8,585 nucleotides of DNA from Bacteroidales bacterium (lineage in GTDB: Bacteria; Bacteroidota; Bacteroidia; Bacteroidales; UBA932): contig JAGABD010000067.1 in the NCBI GenBank assembly GCA_017614795.1, positions 1 to 8,585 on the forward strand. The letters are read 5' to 3'. Every line of letters begins with the position of its first letter. Positions within the stretch are counted from its first letter, which is position 1. Positions 1 to 5,517 of the stretch are shown here, piece by piece. The notes beneath the pieces are model-generated. The model saw only the letters and a program-made list of their open reading frames with translations, did not search any database and had not been told where the DNA came from. Made by a program: the position numbers and the translations under genes.

Positions 1-618
<618 letters not shown>

Positions 619-630
619 ATCTTTTTTTAA

Positions 631-638
631 TATATTTG
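631..638 (+). promoter_or_regulatory. Candidate Bacteroidetes -7 box for truA
   Basis: TATATTTG fits the Bacteroidetes sigma-70 -7 consensus TAnnTTTG exactly. It ends 7 bp before the truA ATG, so transcription would start at or very near the start codon and the mRNA would be leaderless or nearly so. No good -33 TTTG is present at the usual spacing; the best candidate is a weak CTGTTT near 609-614, inside the first codons of the divergent MoxR gene. The short AT-rich gap would give such a match by chance fairly often, so this is a moderate call only. Confidence 0.4.
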
Positions 639-645
639 TATCGGT

Positions 646-1437
646 ATGCGTTATTCGGTCAAACTATCCTATAACGGGGCCCCTTTCTGCGGCTGGCAGA
701 GGCAGGCCGGCGCACCCAGCGTCCAGGAGGAGCTCGAAAAGGCGCTCGGCACGCTCATTGGCGAGCCCGTAGCCGTAACGGGAGCCGGCCGCACGGATAC
801 GGCCGTGAACGCCATCGGCTACGTTGCATCCTTCGAGGCCCGGGAGGGGCTGGATACGCCCGATTTCCGCTACAAATTAAATGCCATCCTGCCCACCGCG
901 ATATGCGTTCTTTCGGTGGAGGCGGCTTTGCCGGATTTCAACGCGAGGTTCGATGCCAAGAGGCGCGAATACTGCTATTTCCTGCACCGCAAGAAAGACC
1001 CGTTCGTGGAGGCTTTTTCCTACCGTTGCGGCTATCCCGAACTGGACTTCGACGCGATGAACCGCGCGGCTCGGCTTCTGCTCGGCACGCACGACTTCTC
1101 CTGCTTCGAGAAGACAGGCAGCGACAACAAGACCAGCGTCTGCACCGTCTTCGAGGCGGGCTGGCACCAGTACGTTCCGACGCATCTTTCCGTCATTGCC
1201 GGCAGCGGGGAGATGCCCGATCAGGCCGGGCATGACGGGGGCTATTGGTACTTCCGCATCGCGGCGGACCGGTTCCTGAGAAATATGGTGCGGGCAATCG
1301 TGGGAACGCTGATAGAGGTGGGACGCGGCAAGCGCAGCCCCGAAAGCGTTGCCGACCTCATCGCGGGAGGCACCCGCTCCGACGCCGGCGAATCCGTCCC
1401 CGGTCACGCTCTCTTCCTCTCACGCATAGATTATTGA
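646..1437 (+). CDS. truA: tRNA pseudouridine synthase A (TruA)
   Basis: TruA converts uridines 38-40 of the tRNA anticodon stem-loop to pseudouridine, in the cytoplasm. The protein has 263 residues. It opens with the family N-terminus [20 protein letters not shown] and carries the catalytic aspartate D51 in [11 protein letters not shown]. The usual motif is GRTDxGVHA, so the Gly and His positions read Ala and Asn here. Further family blocks are [12 protein letters not shown] (near 92-103), [16 protein letters not shown] (near 107-122), and [27 protein letters not shown] near the C-terminus. Between EAGWHQY and GYWYF there is an extra stretch including [17 protein letters not shown] (residues 182-198), encoded by a palindromic element described separately; it falls where the family normally has a short beta-hairpin turn. 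An in-frame TAA at 628-630 and homology to the family N-terminus fix the ATG at 646. The frame is intact, so the gene is probably functional. The lipoprotein gene follows after 2 bp. Confidence 0.96.
   Translation: MRYSVKLSYNGAPFCGWQRQAGAPSVQEELEKALGTLIGEPVAVTGAGRTDTAVNAIGYVASFEAREGLDTPDFRYKLNAILPTAICVLSVEAALPDFNARFDAKRREYCYFLHRKKDPFVEAFSYRCGYPELDFDAMNRAARLLLGTHDFSCFEKTGSDNKTSVCTVFEAGWHQYVPTHLSVIAGSGEMPDQAGHDGGYWYFRIAADRFLRNMVRAIVGTLIEVGRGKRSPESVADLIAGGTRSDAGESVPGHALFLSRIDY
1190..1238. repeat. In-frame palindromic repeat-like element inside truA
   Basis: The ends form an imperfect 13-nt inverted repeat: 1190-1202 (CCGTCATTGCCGG) and the reverse complement of 1226-1238 (CCGTCATGCCCGG) match at 11 of 13 positions. 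An internal hairpin pairs ATGCCCG (1213-1219) with CGGGCAT (1227-1233) around a 7-nt loop. The GTCATGCCCGG...CGGGCAT pattern resembles short dispersed palindromic repeats of bacterial intergenic DNA. That resemblance is from memory and only one copy is visible in this window. It is translated as part of an extra surface-loop segment of TruA without breaking the frame, recalling the protein-coding palindromic elements known from Rickettsia. Confidence 0.6.
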
Positions 1438-1439
1438 AT

Positions 1440-3080
1440 ATGAAGATTTTACGATTTATTACCATCATCCTCGCGATCCTGGCCTTCGCGAACTGCAGCC
1501 CGGAGCCTTTGGACGACCCCAAGAACGGCACCGAGCAGCCAGGCAACGACAATCCCGGCGACCAGACAGGTACCGACAATCCCGCGCCGACCGTCAACGT
1601 GCTGGGAAACATCTACTCCCAGAACTTCGACGGCAATCCGAGTTACCACAGCTATATGTCCGAGGGCAACTGGAGCAACGCTTCGGGAAGCGGCGCGGCC
1701 GGGGTGACCTTCGACACCTGGAACGCCAGCATCTCGAACAACAGCTACGGTTCCACGAACGCCTACCAGGGCGCCTCGGGAGTGTGTTACGCCAACATCT
1801 ACCAGAGCAACTCGGGTGTTTTCGGCTACTGCACGATATCGGGCATCCGCATCGGTACATACAAGAACTTCCGCCTTCGTTTCGGCGCCATCCAGACAAG
1901 CGAAGTGCTGAAGCTCGAGGTGAGCACCGACGATTCCAACTGGACAAGCCTTGCATACACCAACGGCAAGGCCTACAACAGCTGGGGACGGGCCGAGGTC
2001 TGCTTCTCGGTCGGCAGCGGCGTCACCCGGCTTTCGATAAAGTTCACCCTGCTCGGAGACAAGACCACCTACACCTACGGCGGCAAGATAGACGACATCG
2101 CGCTGGATGCGGTGGACACCGCCTATGAGACCGTCATCGGAGGCGGCTCCGGCGGCGGAGGCGAAACTCCCCAGCTGCTGAGCAGGTACGCCGAACTGCC
2201 GGTGATCGACAACACGAATCCCGATTACTATTACAATACGCTCTACACCACCACGGTGAGAACCAACAAGCGCGTGCGCAACTTCTCGTTCTGCTACGAC
2301 ACCCGCAGGCACAACCCCATCTGGGTGGCATTCCCGATGCACAGCATATATTCGGAAGGCTCCGGGCGTTCGAAGGACGAGAACGGCAACGACCCCTGGA
2401 TGAAGTATCCGGACCTGCGGGACGACCAGCAGTCCATCATATACGACATCACCGGCGACGGCAAGCATATGTTCTGGGGCAACAGCGCTTCGCAGGGAGT
2501 GCGCCAGGACAATGGCGAGAGCATCAGGATGACCTGGACCAAGGGGCATATGTGCATGTCGTCCAGCCGCTCGGGCTCGAACCTGGAAATCAACCTCCAG
2601 ACCTTCTACCCCGTCAACATCTCTCCTCAGCCCAACCAGTACTCGGGCCTCTTCAGCACCATCTGGGGCCTGACCGAGGGCTTCCATTGGCAGGGCGGTT
2701 CGCAAATATGCTCCGACACCCTGTACGTGGTGACGGGCTGCAAATACGGCGACGAAACCTGGACCGAATACGACGCCACCAACTGGGGCGACCTGTGCAG
2801 CTATTCCAAGAAGTGCACGATCCCCACGCACCAGTTCAAGCTCTTCCTTCGCACCCGCGACGGCAATACCCGCAAGGCAGTGCACAACTGCGCCGCGAGC
2901 GAGCTGAAGTCGATAGGGTTCTGGATGGACATCTTCATCCCGACAGGCAGTTCGACGAACCTCGCGGACTACGCCGTTTCGGTGGCGGAGATAGAGAGCC
3001 GGACCGGCCTCACCTTCTTCCCGGACATCCCGTCGGAGGTCAAAAACCAGTGCGTCCCCGCGGACTGGGGATTGCAGTAA
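1440..3080 (+). CDS. Predicted lipoprotein with DNA/RNA non-specific endonuclease domain
   Basis: The 546-residue protein begins with a lipoprotein-type signal (hydrophobic residues 4-17, then FANC with C19). A flexible linker rich in Asp, Asn, Pro and Gly follows (about 20-52), so it is probably anchored outside the inner membrane. Residues about 53-231 (starting IYSQNFDG, ending GGKIDDIALDAV) look like a beta-sandwich carbohydrate- or adhesion-type domain. A GGGSGGGG linker (234-241) leads to a nuclease domain of the NUC1/Endonuclease_NS family (about 250-546), recognised by TKGHM with the putative general base H370, QTFYPVNISPQ (N393), IWGLTE (E413) and DTLYVVTG. The family consensus is DRGH followed by an Asn eight residues before the Glu. 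Here the Asp-Arg pair is Thr-Lys, and the position eight residues before E413 is Phe, so activity is uncertain. The start at 1440 was chosen over an upstream in-frame ATG at 1245, which lies within truA and lacks a signal peptide. It is probably co-transcribed with truA. The family assignment is good; substrate and role (nucleic-acid scavenging or defence) are inference. Confidence 0.88.
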   Translation: MKILRFITIILAILAFANCSPEPLDDPKNGTEQPGNDNPGDQTGTDNPAPTVNVLGNIYSQNFDGNPSYHSYMSEGNWSNASGSGAAGVTFDTWNASISNNSYGSTNAYQGASGVCYANIYQSNSGVFGYCTISGIRIGTYKNFRLRFGAIQTSEVLKLEVSTDDSNWTSLAYTNGKAYNSWGRAEVCFSVGSGVTRLSIKFTLLGDKTTYTYGGKIDDIALDAVDTAYETVIGGGSGGGGETPQLLSRYAELPVIDNTNPDYYYNTLYTTTVRTNKRVRNFSFCYDTRRHNPIWVAFPMHSIYSEGSGRSKDENGNDPWMKYPDLRDDQQSIIYDITGDGKHMFWGNSASQGVRQDNGESIRMTWTKGHMCMSSSRSGSNLEINLQTFYPVNISPQPNQYSGLFSTIWGLTEGFHWQGGSQICSDTLYVVTGCKYGDETWTEYDATNWGDLCSYSKKCTIPTHQFKLFLRTRDGNTRKAVHNCAASELKSIGFWMDIFIPTGSSTNLADYAVSVAEIESRTGLTFFPDIPSEVKNQCVPADWGLQ

Positions 3081-3121
3081 AAAATCGGCATTTGGAAGGC
3101 CCTCAGCCGTATTTTTGCGCC

Positions 3122-3146
3122 AAAATCGGGCAAAAACGCCGATTTT
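3122..3146 (+). terminator. Candidate terminator hairpin after the nuclease gene
   Basis: AAAATCGG (3122-3129) pairs perfectly with CCGATTTT (3139-3146) around a 9-nt loop. The 3' arm itself ends in TTTT, so A/T pairs form the base of the stem, but no long T-run follows. It lies 42 bp past the nuclease stop codon and before the next promoter, the place expected for a terminator. Alternative pairings of the same bases are possible (see findings), so the functional fold is uncertain. Confidence 0.4.
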
Positions 3147-3180
3147 CTCCGGAAAAATGTTCGTTTTTGCGAAAATTGTT

Positions 3181-3188
3181 TATATTTG
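3181..3188 (+). promoter_or_regulatory. Candidate -7 box for the Hc1-like gene
   Basis: TATATTTG matches the Bacteroidetes -7 consensus TAnnTTTG. A TTTTTG run at 3164-3169 is closer than the usual -33 spacing, and a weak TTCG at 3160-3163 is better placed. Transcription would begin near 3193-3196, leaving about 60 nt of A/T-rich, Shine-Dalgarno-free leader before the ATG at 3254, typical of well-expressed Bacteroidetes genes. Confidence 0.55.
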
Positions 3189-3253
3189 TGCATTGAAGGC
3201 AAGTAAAACACTTATTTACAAACCAATAAACACTAATTTTTAAAACATTTATT

Positions 3254-3409
3254 ATGGAAAAGCTCATTAAGGACATCAAGGCTCAGCTCGCTGCTATCAG
3301 CGCTGACATCGACAAGGTTGAGAACAAGGCCGCGAAGGCTCGCGTTCGCAAGGCTACTCTCGCCCTCGAGAAACTTGGCAAGGAATATCGTAAAGTTTCC
3401 GTGAAGTAA
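3254..3409 (+). CDS. Small basic Hc1-like (histone H1-like) protein
   Basis: This short gene encodes 51 residues starting MEKLIKDIKAQLAAIS and ending EYRKVSVK. It has 11 Lys and 3 Arg against 7 acidic residues, is rich in Ala, and looks like an amphipathic helix pair with the block NKAAKARVRKATLALEKLGKEYRKVS. That block resembles the Hc1/histone H1-like family (a name taken from the chlamydial DNA-binding protein), which is widespread as tiny proteins in Bacteroidetes and presumed to bind nucleic acid or the nucleoid. The function is not experimentally obvious. Alanine is encoded by GCT in 6 of 9 cases and valine by GTT in 3 of 4, unlike the GCC/GTC-rich neighbours, suggesting high expression. 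It is monocistronic, with its own candidate promoter 66 bp upstream and a strong terminator 18 bp after the stop. The leader ending ACATTTATT before ATG lacks a Shine-Dalgarno sequence. That this is a real gene is secure; its role is inferred from the family only. Confidence 0.85.
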   Translation: MEKLIKDIKAQLAAISADIDKVENKAAKARVRKATLALEKLGKEYRKVSVK

Positions 3410-3427
3410 TTCACCGCTTTATTTCCT

Positions 3428-3459
3428 AAAAACCGCTGTCCGGAAGGATGGCGGTTTTT
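3428..3459 (+). terminator. Strong intrinsic terminator after the Hc1-like gene
   Basis: A 14-bp stem pairs 3428-3441 with 3446-3459 around the tetraloop GGAA (a GNRA loop). The stem reads AAAAACCGCTGTCC on the 5' side, with two G-T wobble pairs in the middle. The 3' arm ends in a T-run that continues into TTTTATTTTTT. The 5' A-run mirrors it, so it could also stop transcription from the other strand. It separates the Hc1-like gene from the exbB promoter. Confidence 0.9.
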
Positions 3460-3463
3460 TATT

Positions 3464-3481
3464 TTTTAAACTAGTTTAAAA
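3464..3481. promoter_or_regulatory. 18-bp perfect palindrome upstream of exbB (possible operator)
   Basis: TTTTAAACTAGTTTAAAA is a perfect 18-bp palindrome lying 15 bp before the exbB -7 box, over the place where a -33 element would be. Its right half contains TTTA (3475-3478), 18 bp from the -7 box, an imperfect -33 TTTG. Such symmetry suits a dimeric repressor site, but AT-rich palindromes arise easily, and it directly follows the terminator T-run, so operator function is only a hypothesis. Confidence 0.35.
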
Positions 3482-3496
3482 TCGCCGAAAAAGTAT

Positions 3497-3504
3497 TACC
3501 TTTG
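3497..3504 (+). promoter_or_regulatory. Candidate -7 box for exbB-exbD-tonB
   Basis: TACCTTTG matches TAnnTTTG exactly. Predicted transcription starts near 3510, giving an untranslated leader of about 40 nt that ends ATTTAAAAAGAT before the exbB ATG. Its place, after a strong terminator and before a three-gene overlapping cluster, supports it as the operon promoter. Confidence 0.6.
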
Positions 3505-3550
3505 TACGATTATGGTCAAAGTTATAGTGTAACTAATCATTTAAAAAGAT

Positions 3551-4246
3551 ATGCTTTTCAATTTACTTCAGGCTGAGATTGCGGAGGCTGCTCCCGTAGC
3601 CACCCAGGAAATGTCCTATTCTCTCATCGATATGGCCACCAAGGGCGGCTGGCTTATGATCGTGCTGCTCGTCCTTTCCGTCATCGCCATCTACATCTTC
3701 GGAAAGAAGGTTTGGGTGATCGGCAAGGCCAACAAAATCGACAAGAACTTCATCGACGACATCAAGGATTATGTGACCGACGGCAAGATCAAGTCCGCGC
3801 TTGCGCTCTGCGCCAAGTACGACACCCCGGTCGCGCGTCTGATGGAAAAGGGCATCGAGCGCATCGGACGCCCCCTCGGCGACATCCAGACCGCGGTGGA
3901 GAATATGGGCAACCTCGAGGTGTCCCGCCTCGAGAAGGGTCTTCCCTTCCTCGCGATGATTTCCGGCGGCGCCCCGATGATCGGTTTCCTCGGAACCGTC
4001 ATGGGTATGGTTCAGGCATTCTTCAACATGTCGAACGCGGGCAACAACATCGACATCACCCTGCTCTCCGGCGGTATCTACACTGCAATGATCACCACGG
4101 TGGGAGGTCTTATCGTCGGTATCATCGCCTACTTCGGCTACAACTTCCTCACCGCCAGGATATCCGACGTGGTGTTCGGAATGGAGAACGCTACCATCAG
4201 CCTTCTCGACATGCTTAACCAACCGGCCGAAAAAACAGAAGAATAA
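3551..4246 (+). CDS. exbB: MotA/TolQ/ExbB proton channel protein (ExbB)
   Basis: ExbB forms the inner-membrane proton channel with ExbD and passes proton-motive force to TonB. The 231-residue protein has the family layout: a short N-terminal periplasmic part, a first membrane helix near 33-52 (WLMIVLLVLSVIAIYIF), and a large cytoplasmic loop (about 55-130) containing ARLMEKGIERIGRP. Two more helices lie near 132-158 (GGAPMIGFLGTVMGMVQAF) and 176-200 (IYTAMITTVGGLIVGIIAYF). The polar T149 of FLGTVMGM and T182-T183 of MITTVGG match the threonines that line the channel in ExbB and TolQ. The first ATG fits the length of the family and follows a candidate promoter. The stop overlaps the exbD start by one base (TAATG), indicating translational coupling. 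TolQ of a Tol-Pal system is the main alternative, but the TonB-type partner downstream favours ExbB. Confidence 0.94.
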   Translation: MLFNLLQAEIAEAAPVATQEMSYSLIDMATKGGWLMIVLLVLSVIAIYIFGKKVWVIGKANKIDKNFIDDIKDYVTDGKIKSALALCAKYDTPVARLMEKGIERIGRPLGDIQTAVENMGNLEVSRLEKGLPFLAMISGGAPMIGFLGTVMGMVQAFFNMSNAGNNIDITLLSGGIYTAMITTVGGLIVGIIAYFGYNFLTARISDVVFGMENATISLLDMLNQPAEKTEE

Positions 4247-4656
4247 TGGCTATCAAGAGAACAACAAAGGTGGATGCGGGCTTCTCGATGTCCAGTATGA
4301 CCGACATCGTATTCCTGCTGCTCATCTTCTTCCTGGTGACATCCACCCTCATCAATCCCAACGCCCTCAAGCTTCTGCTCCCCAAGAGCACCGGCCAGGT
4401 GAGCGCGAAGCCCACCGTCAGCGTTAGCATCAAGGACTGGGGCGAGGGCACCTTCACCTACCATATCAACGGCAACGAGCTTGCCGAGGAGATAGAGCAG
4501 GTGGAAGACGACCTCGTGGGGCTTCTCCAGAACGAGGAGGACCCGACCTTCTCCATCTATTCGGACGAGAGCGTTCCCATCAAGGAAATAGTGCAGGTGA
4601 TGAACATCGCCAAGCGCAACCATTACAAAGTCATACTCGCAACGCAGCCTGAATGA
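4246..4656 (+). CDS. exbD: Biopolymer transport protein ExbD
   Basis: ExbD is the second stator subunit of the Ton complex, with a single membrane helix and a periplasmic domain that contacts TonB. The protein has 136 residues. A short cytoplasmic N-terminus (MAIKRTTKVDAGFSMSSMTD) leads into the helix IVFLLLIFFLVTSTLI (21-36). D20 is at the position of the essential proton-carrying aspartate (D25 in E. coli ExbD). The periplasmic domain spans about 40-136 and ends YKVILATQPE. Its ATG overlaps the exbB stop by one base, and its own stop overlaps the tonB start by four bases (ATGA). These overlaps point to one polycistronic message and balanced synthesis. Only one ExbD is present, whereas many Bacteroidetes clusters carry two. 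TolR is the alternative family member; context supports ExbD. Confidence 0.94.
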   Translation: MAIKRTTKVDAGFSMSSMTDIVFLLLIFFLVTSTLINPNALKLLLPKSTGQVSAKPTVSVSIKDWGEGTFTYHINGNELAEEIEQVEDDLVGLLQNEEDPTFSIYSDESVPIKEIVQVMNIAKRNHYKVILATQPE

Positions 4657-5441
4657 AAGAGTATCTTCGCGAACGACAGAACCGCGGGCGCAACGCCTCG
4701 CTGACCGGCATCCTCCTTACGCTGCTGGTCCACGCGGGCGCGCTCTGCGCTGTATCTTTCACGGGCCTCAAGTACATCTACCCTCCCCCGGAGGAAACTT
4801 CCTTCGTCCTCGATTTCCAGGAAGTGGAAGAGGAGGAGATAGTGAAGCCCAAGTACGGCCGCGAGCCCCAGGGCGAGAAGGTCGACCGCGAGAAGGAGGT
4901 GGAGCTGGTGCAGCGCAGCCAGTCGCCTTACGAAAGCACCAAACAGAACCTCACACCGGCTGCGAAGCCGGACGATTTCGGGGACGTCGACACCCCCGAG
5001 CCTGAAAGGGAGAAGGAGCCGGAGCTCGATCCGAGGGCCGCATTCCCCGGAATGGCGAAGAAAGACACCAGCATAACCGCGCCCCACGGCGCAGCCGAAG
5101 CTTCCGCGACCTTCAAGGCCGGACAGAGCGACGGGAATACTGAAACCGCAAAGACCGAAGGCGCCGCCAACGCGCACGTGGAAGGACGCAAGGTCAACAA
5201 GGCCACCCTCCGCAAGCCTGCATACAACATCCAGGAAAGCGGACGCGTGGTCGTGAAGATCTGGGTGGACCAGTACGGCAAGGTCAAGAAGGCCGAACCG
5301 GGAGCGGACGGCACCACTATCACGAATGCAAAACTTTGGGCGGCTGCCCGTTCCGCGGCTATGGAGGCCGTGTTCGATATGAAGGCCGAAGCCCCCGCCC
5401 TCCAGGAAGGAACAATCACGTACATATTCAATTTGAAATAG
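4653..5441 (+). CDS. tonB: Energy transducer TonB
   Basis: TonB spans the periplasm and drives TonB-dependent outer-membrane transporters, using energy from ExbB-ExbD. The 262-residue protein has a basic cytoplasmic start, one membrane helix near 16-38 with T23-LLV-H27 (compare the SxxxH motif of E. coli TonB), and then a periplasmic linker. The linker (about 45-180) is rich in Glu, Lys and Pro, with EEEE at 60-62 and neighbouring residues, rather than in the long Pro-Lys repeats of enteric TonB. The C-terminal domain (about 183-262) reads RKPAYN, SGRVVVKIWVDQYGKV, GTTITNAKLWAAARSAAMEAVFD and GTITYIFNLK, the usual Bacteroidetes form. The start codon overlaps the exbD stop (ATGA). No clear terminator follows. 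Which transporter it serves cannot be told, since none is encoded in this window. Confidence 0.93.
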   Translation: MKEYLRERQNRGRNASLTGILLTLLVHAGALCAVSFTGLKYIYPPPEETSFVLDFQEVEEEEIVKPKYGREPQGEKVDREKEVELVQRSQSPYESTKQNLTPAAKPDDFGDVDTPEPEREKEPELDPRAAFPGMAKKDTSITAPHGAAEASATFKAGQSDGNTETAKTEGAANAHVEGRKVNKATLRKPAYNIQESGRVVVKIWVDQYGKVKKAEPGADGTTITNAKLWAAARSAAMEAVFDMKAEAPALQEGTITYIFNLK

Positions 5442-5517
5442 TAGTATTACCTTATTTACCTAAACATCTGGCCCAGGAATGACGCGAGTCAGCCGAAGGC
5501 CCTAAACACAGAACAAA
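5442..5517 (+). promoter_or_regulatory. Gap before rluB-like gene: weak promoter and small hairpin
   Basis: The 76-bp gap after tonB has no strong terminator. It starts with AGTATTACCTT (5443-5453), identical to 11 bases spanning the exbB -7 box, but here the box reads TACCTTAT and lacks the final TTTG, so a promoter is only possible. A small hairpin TGAC-GCGA-GTCA (5480-5491, GNRA loop) is flanked by GGCC at 5470-5473 and 5498-5501, which could pair with each other. The leader ends CACAGAACAAA before ATG, without a Shine-Dalgarno sequence. The downstream genes may be read through from exbB or started here. Confidence 0.3.

Noticed and set aside
646..1437. truA as a pseudogene disrupted by the palindromic element
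   Set aside because: The frame is intact from start to stop, D51 and the C-terminal FLRNMVR block are present, and the extra residues fall in a loop.
1245..1439. Upstream extension of the nuclease lipoprotein to an ATG at 1245
   Set aside because: It would overlap the conserved C-terminal part of truA and bury the lipoprotein signal peptide that begins at 1440.
1449..2885. A 478-codon open frame on the minus strand opposite the nuclease lipoprotein
   Set aside because: The plus strand has a signal peptide and a family-typical nuclease domain; the minus frame has no domain and arises from GC-rich third positions.
3551..5441. A Tol-Pal (TolQ-TolR-TolA) cluster or a MotAB flagellar motor
   Set aside because: The third protein ends in a TonB C-terminal domain, no TolB or Pal gene follows, and there is no peptidoglycan-binding OmpA-like domain as in MotB.
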